Part shown: positions 29,366 to 40,871 of the stretch, in pieces
Position numbering within the stretch: position 1 is the stretch's first letter
How the letters are laid out: each line of letters opens with the position of its first letter
DNA from: Histomonas meleagridis
Lineage: Eukaryota; Parabasalia; Tritrichomonadida; Dientamoebidae
NCBI GenBank assembly: GCA_020186115.1
Contig: WSYJ01000134.1
Coordinates: 248,001-312,000, forward strand
DNA length: 64,000 nucleotides
Reading direction: 5' to 3'
Notes under the pieces: generated by a model
The model's database searches: none
What the model saw: only the letters and a program-made list of their open reading frames with translations
Told to the model about the DNA's origin: nothing
Made by a program: the position numbers and the translations under genes

Positions 29366-31549
29366 ATATGTAAAGTGATACACAAATTCAGTACAATAAC
29401 ACATATGTAAAGTGATACACAAATTCAGTACACAAACACATATGTAAAGTGATGCACAAATTCAGTACACAAACACATATGTAAAGTGATACACAAATTC
29501 AGTACAATAACACATATGTAAAGTGATACACAAATTCAGTACAATAACACATATGTAAAGTGATACACAAATTCAGTACAATAACACATATGTAAAGTGA
29601 TACACAAATTCAGTACAATAACACATATGTAAAGTGATGCACAAATTCAGTACAATAACACATATGTAAAGTGATACACAAATTCAGTACAATAACACAT
29701 ATGTAAAGTGATGCACAAATTCAGTACACAAACACATATGTAAAGTGATGCACAAATTCAGTACAATAACACATATGTAAAGTGATACACAAATTCAGTA
29801 CACAAACACATATGTAAAGTGATACACAAATTCAGTACAATAACACATATGTAAAGTGATACACAAATTCAGTACAATAACACATATGTAAAGTGATACA
29901 CAAATTCAGTACAATAACACATATGTAAAGTGATGCACAAATTCAGTACAATAACACATATGTAAAGTGATACACAAATTCAGTACAATAACACATATGT
30001 AAAGTGATACACAAATTCAGTACAATAACACATATGTAAAGTGATGCACAAATTCAGTACAATAACACATATGTAAAGTGATACACAAATTCAGTACAAT
30101 AACACATATGTAAAGTGATGCACAAATTCAGTACACAAACACATATGTAAAGTGATGCACAAATTCAGTACAATAACACATATGTAAAGTGATACACAAA
30201 TTCAGTACACAAACACATATGTAAAGTGATACACAAATTCAGTACAATAACACATATGTAAAAGTGATACACAAATTCAGTACAATAACACATATGTAAA
30301 GTGATACACAAATTCAGTACAATAACACATATGTAAAGTGATGCACAAATTCAGTACAATAACACATATGTAAAGTGATACACAAATTCAGTACAATAAC
30401 ACATATGTAAAGTGATACACAAATTCAGTACAATAACACATATGTAAAGTGATACACAAATTCAGTACAATAACACATATGTAAAGTGATACACAAATTC
30501 AGTACAATAACACATATGTAAAGTGATGCACAAATTCAGTACACAAACACATATGTAAAGTGATACACAAATTCAGTACAATAACACATATGTAAAGTGA
30601 TACACAAATTCAGTACAATAACACATATGTAAAGTGATACACAAATTCAGTACAATAACACATATGTAAAGTGATACACAAATTCAGTACAATAACACAT
30701 ATGTAAAGTGATACACAAATTCAGTACAATAACACATATGTAAAGTGATGCACAAATTCAGTACAATAACACATATGTAAAGTGATACACAAATTCAGTA
30801 CAATAACACATATGTAAAGTGATACACAAATTCAGTACAATAACACATATGTAAAGTGATACACAAATTCAGTACAATAACACATATGTAAAGTGATGCA
30901 CAAATTCAGTACACAAACACATATGTAAAGTGATACACAAATTCAGTACACAAACACATATGTAAAGTGATACACAAATTCAGTACAATAACACATATGT
31001 AAAGTGATACACAAATTCAGTACACAAACACATATGTAAAGTGATGCACAAATTCAGTACAATAACACATATGTAAAGTGATACACAAATTCAGTACAAT
31101 AACACATATGTAAAGTGATACACAAATTCAGTACAATAACACATATGTAAAGTGATACACAAATTCAGTACAATAACACATATGTAAAGTGATGCACAAA
31201 TTCAGTACAATAACACATATGTAAAGTGATACACAAATTCAGTACAATAACACATATGTAAAGTGATACACAAATTCAGTACAATAACACATATGTAAAG
31301 TGATGCACAAATTCAGTACACAAACACATATGTAAAGTGATACACAAATTCAGTACAATAACACATATGTAAAGTGATACACAAATTCAGTACAATAACA
31401 CATATGTAAAGTGATGCACAAATTCAGTACACAAACACATATGTAAAGTGATGCACAAATTCAGTACAATAACACATATGTAAAGTGATACACAAATTCA
31501 GTACAATAACACATATGTAAAGTGATGCACAAATTCAGTACACAAACAC
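29366..31549. repeat. 37-bp minisatellite, 59 tandem copies
   Basis: The unit starts ATATGTAAAGTGATACACAA and continues with ATTCAGTACAATAACAC. The array is 2184 bp, exactly 59 units plus one inserted A near 30255. Copies vary at only two sites: A or G in GATACAC, and AT or CA in TACAATAACAC. Units 8-18 and 19-29 carry the same order of variants, so an 11-unit (407-bp) block has been duplicated. There are no unique spacers, so it is not a CRISPR array. Copies are otherwise nearly identical, which suggests recent expansion or homogenisation. Confidence 0.95.
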
Positions 31550-31651
31550 GTAAATATTTAAATGGTCGCTCATAGCCAGATTTTCAAAGGAAAACGATTA
31601 ACAAGCAAAGTATTTTTCCAAGAGTTTATTTCATATGTTAGTCATACCTTT

Positions 31652-34321
31652 TTATAAAGAAAGAGCTTCATCATCAAGTGTAAACTCTTGTTTTTGTGTA
31701 GCTCCGCCTTTGTTTTCAGCTTGCATTTCAAGTGCCTTCTTTCTGTTTCTAAAGAATGTAATTAATATAACAGCTACGCATGCAACTACAACAACTACAG
31801 TCACAACAATAATAACAATCTCAGTAGTACCAAGACCGCTGCTTTCTGGTGGATGCCATTCAGAATCATCGTATGTGGGTGCAAATGAATATTCATATAA
31901 TGTTACTGTGGCGTAGTATTCGTGAATTGTGTAATTATAGACTGTAACGTAATTAGAATTAGAAATTGTCTCTGTAATAAATGATCCAACGATTTCAGAT
32001 GAATATACTAATGATACTGTGGTATATGGCACAACTGTCAATGTCCAATTTATAGGTTGTGATGCTGTGAAATTGTTTGTAGGTTCGAATGTGTTTGATA
32101 CTGTGAATGAATCTGTTGCTGGTATGCACTCGGACATAGAGCCTCTGTGAACTGGCATGCCATAAAATGTTTCGCCTTGGTAATCACCCAAGCATTGAAC
32201 GGTGGTTGTTATTAAATTCGTAAATGCTTGTGTACCAAAAGAAGGTTCTGTTGTACCATAATAAAACAGACATCTAACTGCTGTGCACATATAAAATGCA
32301 TAATCGCTAATAGTTTTGACATTGGATCCGATGTAAAGAACACTCATGTAAGCGCAACTATCAAATGCATGTTGACCAATGGTTTCGACTGCATTAGGAA
32401 TTGTTATATTGATGAATTGTGCAGAATGAAACGCATATTCTTCAATAGTTTTTAGTGCGACACCACCAGTAAATTGTGTTACATTAATGTTTCCTTCGAA
32501 TGCATAATGTTTAATTGTTGTAACAGTCTCTGGAATAAAACATTCGCCAGCTTTAGATCCTGGATATGAAATAATTTCTGTTCGACCACTGTTATAAAGA
32601 ACACCATCGTTTTTATAATTACAATAACCAGCACATCCTGAATCAACAGTAATTGACTGTAATTTTGGTGTGTTTGCAAATGCACAATCGCCAATTGTTG
32701 TTGTTGTGTTCGAGATATGAATGGATGTTAAAGAAGTGCAGCCTTGAAATGCTTTATCGCCGATTGATGTGAGTTTGTTTCCAATTGTACATGTTGTTAA
32801 ATTTGAACAGAGATAAAATGCATTTTCGGAAATTATTTGAACATTTGTAAGATCAATCGATTGTAATTCCGTACAACTATTAAAAGCATATTTTCCAACT
32901 GATTGAACGTTTTGTCCAATATTTAGTGTTTTAAGTGCTGAACACGAAGCAAATGCACTGTTACCAATGGATTGAAGTTGAGGGAATGAAAGTTCTGTAA
33001 GTGAACTGCAGCTACCAAATGCATAGTCTTGAATTTCAGTTATTGAATCATCTATCTTAAGTTGAGATAACGAAGAACATCCATTGAAATAGCTCATGGG
33101 AATTGAGGTGATAGTACTTGGGAAATTAGCTGTTCTTAATTGTGTACATCCTTCAAATACACTATCTTCAACTGAATCAACAGATGATGGAAAAATAATT
33201 TCGGTTATTGCTGAATATGCGAATGCATAACTACCAACAGTTGTTAATGCATTCCCATTAATTGTGAATTGAGTAAGCCTCTCACAATAACTGAATGAAT
33301 AGGTTAAAATTGATTGTACACTTGAAGGAATTGAAATTGATGTGATTGCAGTGTATTCAAATGCATGACCTCTAATCCTTTCAATTCCTGATCCTAGCGT
33401 AACTGAAGACAATGATGTACAATGGCTAAAAGCGAATTGGTCAATTAAATTAACTGAATCAGGAATTGTAATACTTTGCAATGAGATACAATATTGAAAT
33501 GTGTATTCTAGAATTTGAACTAATACTTGATTCATTGTAATAGTTTGTAATCTTTCACAATGTTCAAATGCATTGGTTCCTAAATATGTTATCTCAGAAG
33601 GCATTGTAAATGAAGATATAGAAGTGTATGAAAATGCTTGAAGTTGAATCTCATCCACTTGATCAGGTAACGTTATGCTTTGTAGGCTTGTGCACGAGTA
33701 AAATGCTTGGCTGCCAACTAATGTAATTGTTGAAGGAATATTTATTGTTGTGAGATTGGAACAATAAGTGAAACAACTTGTTGGAATTGATGAAATGGTG
33801 ATGCCATCGCCAAATTTAACAGTTTTTAAATTGGTACATGTACCAAAAGCAGTTGATCCTATTGAAATAGTATTCTTTGGAATAGTCACATCTGTCAATG
33901 AGGAACACTGGTCAAATGCATTCGAGTCAAGTACAAGTTCTGTATCAGTTGGTAAGGTGATGGATTGAAGTGAATTGCATGATTGAAACCCACAAATTGC
34001 GATTGTAGTTAATCCAGTACCGAATTCCACATTTTTTAATTTGTAGCAATTTCGAAAAGCATTACCTTCAATTGTTTCAACTGTGTTAGATAATTTCACG
34101 GATTCAATTAATTGTGCTCCATCAAATTGACCGTTTGGAATAGAGGTAACACTATCTCCAGTGACCTCGAGGACAATTACTTGATGTTTAATAGATGATA
34201 TGTATTCGAAATCTTCTTGAAGTTTTATAGTAAGTTTTCCTGTTTCATTCTCCCATTGCTCTTCCCAATCAAACCCAAACGAGTTCTGAAAGAGTGCGAA
34301 GACAAAAGCCAAAAAGACCAT
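31652..34321 (-). CDS. BspA-like leucine-rich-repeat surface protein
   Basis: This 889-residue protein has a signal peptide (MVFLAFVFALFQNSFG). More than twenty BspA/TpLRR-type repeats follow, of the form AFxxCSSLTxVTIPxSVxxI, for example AFGSCSSLTELSFP and AFQGCTSLTSIHIS. After them come a Ser/Thr-rich stalk, one membrane segment (IVIIVVTVVVVVACVAVILI), basic stop-transfer residues and a short cytosolic tail ending in DDEALSL. BspA-like proteins form the largest surface family of trichomonads and are thought to mediate adhesion. The ATG at 34321 is chosen because it begins the signal peptide directly; the frame extends upstream through a GTG. A second, broken member lies at 61217-62640. Confidence 0.92.
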   Translation of the reverse strand: MVFLAFVFALFQNSFGFDWEEQWENETGKLTIKLQEDFEYISSIKHQVIVLEVTGDSVTSIPNGQFDGAQLIESVKLSNTVETIEGNAFRNCYKLKNVEFGTGLTTIAICGFQSCNSLQSITLPTDTELVLDSNAFDQCSSLTDVTIPKNTISIGSTAFGTCTNLKTVKFGDGITISSIPTSCFTYCSNLTTINIPSTITLVGSQAFYSCTSLQSITLPDQVDEIQLQAFSYTSISSFTMPSEITYLGTNAFEHCERLQTITMNQVLVQILEYTFQYCISLQSITIPDSVNLIDQFAFSHCTSLSSVTLGSGIERIRGHAFEYTAITSISIPSSVQSILTYSFSYCERLTQFTINGNALTTVGSYAFAYSAITEIIFPSSVDSVEDSVFEGCTQLRTANFPSTITSIPMSYFNGCSSLSQLKIDDSITEIQDYAFGSCSSLTELSFPQLQSIGNSAFASCSALKTLNIGQNVQSVGKYAFNSCTELQSIDLTNVQIISENAFYLCSNLTTCTIGNKLTSIGDKAFQGCTSLTSIHISNTTTTIGDCAFANTPKLQSITVDSGCAGYCNYKNDGVLYNSGRTEIISYPGSKAGECFIPETVTTIKHYAFEGNINVTQFTGGVALKTIEEYAFHSAQFINITIPNAVETIGQHAFDSCAYMSVLYIGSNVKTISDYAFYMCTAVRCLFYYGTTEPSFGTQAFTNLITTTVQCLGDYQGETFYGMPVHRGSMSECIPATDSFTVSNTFEPTNNFTASQPINWTLTVVPYTTVSLVYSSEIVGSFITETISNSNYVTVYNYTIHEYYATVTLYEYSFAPTYDDSEWHPPESSGLGTTEIVIIVVTVVVVVACVAVILITFFRNRKKALEMQAENKGGATQKQEFTLDDEALSL

Positions 34322-35484
34322 CCTTAACGAAAATATGTATGTGATCTCAATTCTCAAATTTTTCACAATTTTTCAAGTAAAGTTGTCAAAAGCAATATTT
34401 ATTCTGAAAAACTTGTGGTTCTAAGTGAACATCGGTAAGGCCGCTTAGAAGTCTGATGTAAATCATTTAATTTTATGATTATTTCATTCAATTTTAACCA
34501 TAGTATATTTAAATCAAAGTTTTTGATCCAGCACGGTCCTTCAGCTGTTTTTTTTTTTCGGTTATTTATCCGGAACATTATAATATTATTTTGACACCGT
34601 GCTAGTAACGCGAATCAATGTATGTTATTCTTTATCGATTTGTCAAAGTCAAATTTTGAATAATTTCAAAATTATTTTTTGATTGGCTATTTAACATTAA
34701 ACTTTCATTTGCCTCCCCAAAGGCGAGAGAAAAATCTACACCAAACTTTTTTTTTTTCATAAAGATTGATTACACAAGCGCGACTGTAAAACTGTAAATG
34801 TTGTGAATTGCCGATAAGTATTCAAATATTACGGTTATTATCGGGACCCTGTACTCATCTATTCTAATTAGGCGGTGAATCATAATGATAGAAATACATC
34901 TAAAAAACATATCTTTTTCCATGTACGAGAGAATACATTAATATAATATGAGGGATTCAACAGAAAAAATAAATCGAATTTGATATCGAATTATAATTCA
35001 TTAATTTAATTCAATTTAGAAATTTGTTTACTTCCTCGTTTGATTGTCAGCATATTTTTATACATAAAAAATATTTTCGCTAGTATGATCTTATATAAAT
35101 ATACACACAAAGCATATTTTGTTCTAATGAAAGTATGCATTCACATGTGTTTCGGTAAGCATTCATTTGTGTTGGTGTTATAGCATTTGTTAAATAATTA
35201 TAAATAATTAATTTTGTTATATATAATCATGTGATTTTATTAATTCATTTTACAAATGTGTGATTGCTTTAGATCTTATATTATAATGATAAATTTATTT
35301 TATGCTTGCATTTACACTTAATTGGGACATAAAATTAATGTTAAGAAAAGACCTACAGTTTTTAATAAAATACTCCAAAAATCCAATTGTTATTTTTATG
35401 ATCTATGAATTTTTGAGAAATTTGATTGTTTCCCAACGTTGTGAAATACAAAATTGTGAAAACATTGGAAACCATTTATTCTTT
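34322..35484. other. Intergenic, nothing recognised
   Basis: AT-rich divergent promoter region between the BspA-like gene and the Myb gene. No RNA gene, repeat or ORF was recognised. Confidence 0.5.
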
Positions 35485-36030
35485 ATGACTGAAATTTGTT
35501 CAACACTCCGTAAGAGATTTTCCAAACAAGAAGACAAGATCTTGAAACATGCTGTTGATGAGCAAGGCCTACAAAATTGGGATGAAATTGCACAATTTTT
35601 ACCAGGAAGAACTGGAAGACAATGTAGAGATCGTTATAATAACTATCTTTTTAAGGAAATCAGTGGAAAGCCATGGTCTCCTGAAGAAGATGAAATCATA
35701 CGCCAAAAATATCAAATATATGGTTCACACTGGGTGAAGATATCACAATTTTTAGATGGAAGATCGGGAAATAATGTAAAAAATAGATGGTATAAATATT
35801 TATCAAAACATGATCCAAATAATGTAAAAAGTTCAAATGAGCGTAGGTTTCAGAACATTACCAAAGAGAAAGAACAACACCAAATCCCAAATTCAAAGCA
35901 AACGAATGCTTCTGGAATGCAATGGGATAGAACATTGAATGAGGAAGATTTACTCTTTGACCTTATTCAGGATACATGTGATTGGAATAAAGAGAAACAA
36001 AATTGTTTTCAAGAAAATTGGTTTTATTGA
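35485..36030 (+). CDS. Two-repeat Myb-like DNA-binding protein
   Basis: This 181-residue protein has two Myb repeats. The first is KRFSKQEDKILKHAVDEQG with the spaced Trp NWDEIAQFLPGRTGRQCRDR. The second is KPWSPEEDEIIRQKYQIYG with SHWVKISQFLDGRSGNNVKN, giving the usual R2R3 spacing. One expected Trp is replaced by Phe at the start of the first repeat. Trichomonads have hundreds of such short Myb proteins, and some bind promoter elements. The ORF is open back to an ATG at 35302, but homology starts just after the ATG at 35485, so I prefer that start. The extra 61 residues look like translated intergenic DNA. The C-terminus is acidic and low in complexity. Confidence 0.88.
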   Translation: MTEICSTLRKRFSKQEDKILKHAVDEQGLQNWDEIAQFLPGRTGRQCRDRYNNYLFKEISGKPWSPEEDEIIRQKYQIYGSHWVKISQFLDGRSGNNVKNRWYKYLSKHDPNNVKSSNERRFQNITKEKEQHQIPNSKQTNASGMQWDRTLNEEDLLFDLIQDTCDWNKEKQNCFQENWFY

Positions 36031-36690
36031 TTTTAATAAAATATGATAGTTTGCATGGCCAATTGTTTGTTTAATAAAGAAGTAAAATTTTTAATGAAAC
36101 GCATTTGTCTAAACAACATAAGAAAAATATATTTATATATAATTTCAAATCTAATCCTAAAGTTTTCAGATTATATAATAAATTTGAGTGAAAAACACAT
36201 AACTAAAAAACTGATGATTTCATTTCATGCAATGTTTTTATAAATTATGTTATTTAATGGATTAATTGTAAAATGTTTTTTATGAATGATAATTGTAAAA
36301 ATGTGTTCCCACATTTGTTCTATTTATAGTAAATTGATAAACCTTTGGCTTTAATACTTTGATAATTATTACACTAGGAAAAAAAATGGAAAAGCTATAT
36401 TATATAAAAAGAATAATTATATAAATATTTTTTTATAATTAAATAATATTATAAAAACAACAGTTTAACAACGCATTTTAATAATGTTAGATATATCTTA
36501 AAATTTTCAAACAAATCATATTTAATATTAAATCTTTTAACCAAATGCAAATTGGTGTTGAAAATAAATTAGCTAACCCCGTGAACAATAGTAAATTTTT
36601 TATTATTTACAAAGCAAAAATTAAACAAATTGTCGCACTCGAATCTTGTTTCTGGTAAAAATTAATTCAGAACATTAAAAAAATACATTT
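36031..36690. other. Intergenic, nothing recognised
   Basis: AT-rich. A 66-codon ORF at 36043-36243 has no recognisable features and is not accepted. Confidence 0.5.
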
Positions 36691-37400
36691 AATTTTATGA
36701 GAAAACATCGTAATTTAAACATCAGAAATTGTACCCTCCTGCGGCCAGTACGACGTGTAGCAAATAAACCAACTTTCTGACCTGGATGAGCTTTACGTGA
36801 AGCAGTTGATTGCTTGCCGATATGTTGATGTAGGCCACCACCATATGGGTGATCAACAACTGGCAATGCCTTCCTATTTGCAGCATACCTGTTTTGAGGA
36901 GTGGCTTTTCAAGATAGCAACCACTAGATACAAGGCATGCGCTGCAATTACTGGAAACAACGACTTTACGTCCTGAAAGAAGTTGAACACGTGCGTAGCC
37001 ATCGTCATTGCGTGTGACAACACGTCACCAATCGCCAGAACATCGACTTACGACCACCATCATCTGGATGATTCTCAACATTGCAAACCTCAAAACCTTC
37101 TGGGATCTGTCCGAGTGGGAAAATATTAGCAACGTGGAGGGGGGCTGTGGAACCAACACGGATTAATTGACCAGAATGAATTCCTTGTGGCGCAATCAAC
37201 AAGATGCTTTTCAAGACCTGCCTTTCTGGATATTTGAAATAATAATTGTGCTAATGGAGCTCCTCTACCAGGATGATGAATAATGTCTTTAACAATACCA
37301 ACAATTTGAAATGATCTTTGGAGCATATGTAAGTGGTATCAACTTTGGAGCGCCTTTCTTGTGGTGTGTATGGGGGCGCTTGTTTCGTAGCTAATTTCCA
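36691..37400 (-). pseudogene. RPL8: Ribosomal protein uL2 (RPL8) pseudogene
   Basis: Three frames on the minus strand together give most of the large-subunit protein uL2. They are IVGIVKDIIHHPGRGAPLA (about 37280), IAPQGIHSGQLIRVGS with IPEGFEVCNVENHPDDGG (about 37060-37200), and [18 protein letters not shown] with [20 protein letters not shown] (about 36730-36860). The N-terminal part (around 37330-37400) is broken by a stop, and at least three frameshifts separate the blocks. The true protein is essential, so an intact copy must lie elsewhere. Base composition is more GC-rich than the flanks, as expected from an expressed ribosomal gene, so the copy is not very old. Confidence 0.9.
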
Positions 37401-37570
37401 AATTAGTGTTTCTTCCTTGAAACTCAAATTAAATAAACCATTTGACAAGAAAGTTATAACTCTCAAGAATAAATTTATTGTTGCGTAAATGATTATGATT
37501 TCTATTTTTTGTGTTGTACATAATAAAATATTTCATAAAAAAATATCTATCGAATCAACAATACATGACT

Positions 37571-38158
37571 TTATTGAAATGAAGAAAATAGGTCAGTAAA
37601 TTGTTTCAACGTCAGGAAGTCGAGTTCAGTTCCATAAAATGCATATATGGCATCAATGAATTCACCAACATCAAATGGAAGATTCGTTTCCTGATAAACT
37701 CTGCAAAGAGCAGAAAGTCTAAGATTTGTATTAGGGCAATTTGGTGGATTTCTTGAGAGCATAGAATTCCACCTTTGTGTTATTGTATTTCCAAACTTTT
37801 TTGATAAAATCGCAATAAACTTTGAAAGAAGGAATTCTTGACGTTCGGTAAGTTTGTTAACTTTTGGAGGATTTTCATAGCATGGAAAATCATCATTAAT
37901 GAATTTTTTCCATTGAATCCTATTAATAACAATATCATCTTTAACTCCATATGGGGCCAATATGTTTTCCAAAGAAGCTGCAGGAATTAATTCTTTTTCA
38001 CAAAATCTTTCAAGATCGTCAATTGTTATATATTCGTCATCATATTCTTTATCTTTGCATATTATGTTAAATATTGCATCTGGTTGAAGTCCAGGAAATT
38101 CGTGGCAAATTACATTTCTTAATTTTTTGCGGAGGTTTATTGTTGCTGGAGTAAACAT
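37571..38158 (-). CDS. Hypothetical EF-hand-like protein
   Basis: This 195-residue protein has a predicted helix-loop-helix style. ITIDDLERFCEKEL and the following VINRIQWKKFINDDFP look like the exiting halves of EF-hands, and GTELDFLTLKQFTDLFSSF at the C-terminus looks like another. None has a full set of calcium-binding acidic residues, so calcium binding is doubtful. No membrane segment or signal peptide. Partner and role are unknown. Confidence 0.6.
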   Translation of the reverse strand: MFTPATINLRKKLRNVICHEFPGLQPDAIFNIICKDKEYDDEYITIDDLERFCEKELIPAASLENILAPYGVKDDIVINRIQWKKFINDDFPCYENPPKVNKLTERQEFLLSKFIAILSKKFGNTITQRWNSMLSRNPPNCPNTNLRLSALCRVYQETNLPFDVGEFIDAIYAFYGTELDFLTLKQFTDLFSSFQ

Positions 38159-38556
38159 TTGATGAAATTTTAACGTCTTTTAAACGTTCGCTATAAAAAA
38201 ATTTCTGAAACAGAATGCACGAAATTTCTCTAATTATTAATCGTAAATAATAAAAGCAGAGAGAATAGTAGCGACAATACATTGGTTTACCAAGTTTTAA
38301 TTATTTTTAGAATGATGATACAAATTTACCAATTGACAATTGTCTTAGATTAAAATTACCAAGACATAATACTCAAGGCTTCTTTTAGATCAAAATAAGA
38401 ATTGAAGTCTTTTTGTGGAGATCTTTTAGTATTCTATTTTTGAATTACAGATTTGCAATGTGAATATAAAAATATTTTCCACAATTACTTAATGATTTTA
38501 AAGCTTTATTATACATATGAAAATAAAACTTAATTTAGGAATTAAATTCAGTAACC
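38159..38556. other. Intergenic, nothing recognised
   Basis: AT-rich gap between the EF-hand-like gene start and the EIF2A stop. No feature recognised beyond the promoter it must contain. Confidence 0.5.
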
Positions 38557-39957
38557 TTATTTTCGTGAGAAACCAGGAGGTGTCTTTGGCGCTGGATTAC
38601 TTTGTTGTGAGTTCGCTGCTGCAGCTCTTAAATGTGGTGGTACATATGCAGACGGAGGAGCTTTTGGTTTTGTCGGAGCTGCAATCTTTGGAAGAGGCAA
38701 TGGATTCTTTAACCCAACCCATTCACACTGAGTCAGTTCGTTCATCTTTAAAGAGAAAACAATTTGACTCATGTGATTGAAAATTCGAATCTCATTAGAT
38801 ACCATCATCTTTGGATACAAAACTGCAGACAAAATCAGCCTTCCACAAGGGCTCCAATCCCATTCACTTGTACATTGTGCCCTACCGTCAGAAATCTTTT
38901 GACGAGTTTGTGTATCGAACACTTGAAATTCACCAGTGAAGTTACCAAACCCACCAATGGCTATCAGGCTATTCGTAGGTGAAAATCGAATCGAATTATA
39001 CGAGAATTGCCCGATTTCAAGTTGTGACCCAATCTTGTCGAAATTAACCGTAACCGCCGGGGGAACATCACCGGCTATCGTCACGAATCGGTCGCCTGTC
39101 TGAGAGTATTGGACTGCGTGGACAGGTCCGGATTTTTTGAGGTTGAGCCTTTGTTGTCCTTGAACGTTCAGATAATATGCAAAGGTTTCACCAAAATATG
39201 AATCGTTGCTTATATTCTTAGTTCCAATTGCAATGGCTGAACTGCCATTGGGGCTGATGGTGATTGTAAATGTTTCTCCAACCATTACTGGACGGTATGA
39301 AAGATGGCGATTAAAATTAGGGTATTCAAAAATTTTCATCTTTTTGGCTTCGCCTGATTTATCATCATAAACAACAGCAAACCTTGTAACTCCTCTATTA
39401 CAACTGAAGCTTGCTGCCAATAGGTTTGGTAATTCAATGTTTTGGGTTTCTTCGTTTCCATCTGGAAGAGTTTTGATGAATCTAATGCCACCTGAGTATG
39501 TGGAAGCAAACAAAAGTTCATCATCAGACCAATATAATTCTGGTATCTTAGAATGAGAATAGTTGAAAGATCTGACGAGTTCACCACCTGTTTTATAAAT
39601 TTGAATTAAAGGAATCTTTTGCTCATCTGTTAAAGAATTCTTCCTTAAAATCAAAGCGAAGTATGTTCCCTTAGGGCTAAATTTAACTTGAACGATATTT
39701 GGAACTTGTATGTTTTGTATTTGACTCATATTTCCTGTATTTGGGTCAAATGCAAAAACGTTGATCACCTTGTCAGAAAATTCTTTTGACCTGACATTGC
39801 TTCTTGTATAAAAAGCGACAAAATTGAAATTTGGTGCAAATGTAAAATTACGGCAATTTGGAAGCACCTTAATTGGATCCCCAACCTTTAGTATTGCCTG
39901 GCCGTAGCTTACTTTTCTCAATTCAATTCCATCAGCTGATCCAGAACAAACAAACAT
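38557..39957 (-). CDS. EIF2A: Eukaryotic translation initiation factor 2A
   Basis: This 466-residue protein has the eIF2A layout: a nine-bladed beta-propeller (residues about 1-415) with ITISPNGSSAIAIGTKNIS and SEWDWSPCGRLILSAV, the most conserved segment, then a Pro/Lys-rich linker with SAYVPPHLRAAAA. eIF2A can deliver initiator tRNA independently of GTP and eIF2. It is shorter than animal eIF2A (about 585 residues) because the C-terminal helical region is missing. The ATG at 39957 gives the expected FVCSGSADGIEL start. Confidence 0.9.
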   Translation of the reverse strand: MFVCSGSADGIELRKVSYGQAILKVGDPIKVLPNCRNFTFAPNFNFVAFYTRSNVRSKEFSDKVINVFAFDPNTGNMSQIQNIQVPNIVQVKFSPKGTYFALILRKNSLTDEQKIPLIQIYKTGGELVRSFNYSHSKIPELYWSDDELLFASTYSGGIRFIKTLPDGNEETQNIELPNLLAASFSCNRGVTRFAVVYDDKSGEAKKMKIFEYPNFNRHLSYRPVMVGETFTITISPNGSSAIAIGTKNISNDSYFGETFAYYLNVQGQQRLNLKKSGPVHAVQYSQTGDRFVTIAGDVPPAVTVNFDKIGSQLEIGQFSYNSIRFSPTNSLIAIGGFGNFTGEFQVFDTQTRQKISDGRAQCTSEWDWSPCGRLILSAVLYPKMMVSNEIRIFNHMSQIVFSLKMNELTQCEWVGLKNPLPLPKIAAPTKPKAPPSAYVPPHLRAAAANSQQSNPAPKTPPGFSRK

Positions 39958-40871
39958 GGGGGCAAAGTAAACGATAGAATTGAAATTTTTTTGGCCAAAG
40001 TTAACTAAACGGTCTCCAATTTCACAAGGCCTTGTTTACAAACAACCCTCTGAACTTAAAACTTTCGAATAATTGTGTAGCAAATTATTTCTAAAGAGAA
40101 TATGAAAAATTTAATATATGTAAAAATTTCAAAAGAGAAAAGTAGATGTTGTTGAAAGATTTATCAAAATTTATCAAGATACTTTTTCAAACAAAAATAC
40201 CAAAAAATAATTTATATATTTTGCTTTAATAGCTGTTAAATGAATAACACTATTTTAAATATTAATTATTTAATTTAAATATTTGATGCTTCTGTGCTGA
40301 AGATCTCAGCAGATATTCTTCACATATGGATAATTCTTCACAAACGTAACAAACAAAAGAGCATTATTGATTATGATATATTCGACATAAAACTGGGAAA
40401 AAATTGATCTTTTTAACCATGAATAATATGTTTTAGAATCAATGGATCAACTGACTTTTATAAAGTTGTTTAAGCTTATTAAAATAAAATGAAAAAAGGT
40501 ACATTTTATTTGCTTATTCATTTTGTTTATACGTTGAAAAAGTAAAATAAGATAGTTATATGCTGACCACTAATTATTTTACATTTTACAAATTTTAAAT
40601 ATTTATATATAAATTATTCAGAAAAATATTCCTGCATATGAAAAATTAATCTTTATGTCCATAATGCTTTATAATTGTTTCTGCAGAAAAATTTAGCAAT
40701 TATTTGCCGCTGATCGTTAAAAAATACGTTACAGGGGGTTACCGTTGACCAATCTACTTTGAAATTTTGAATCGAATTCCGTTAACCTTCCAATTTTAAA
40801 TTGAATAATCACTTCAAAACTCGTTAAACTTTTGAGTGGGAATACAAAGCCAAATACAACCAAATTTTTTT
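39958..40871. other. Divergent promoter region, no gene
   Basis: The gap separates EIF2A (minus) and the PPP-like gene (plus). It contains two M3-like boxes: GACCGTTT on the minus strand at 40007-40014, 50 bp before the EIF2A ATG, and TACCGTTG on the plus strand at 40740-40747. No ORF or repeat was found. Confidence 0.6.
40007..40014 (-). promoter_or_regulatory. M3-like promoter box upstream of EIF2A
   Basis: GACCGTTT on the minus strand, 50 bp before the ATG, fits the DRCSGYTD M3 pattern. An Inr-like TCAATTC lies between it and the ATG. Confidence 0.5.

Noticed and set aside
29366-31549. CRISPR-like array
   Set aside because: The repeats are head-to-tail with no unique spacers, and the genome is eukaryotic. 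It is a minisatellite.
35302-35484. N-terminal extension of the Myb protein
   Set aside because: No Myb-like or signal features; the ATG at 35485 starts directly before the first repeat.
36043-36243. 66-codon ORF after the Myb gene
   Set aside because: Lysine/isoleucine-rich translated AT-rich DNA with no motif and no neighbour support.
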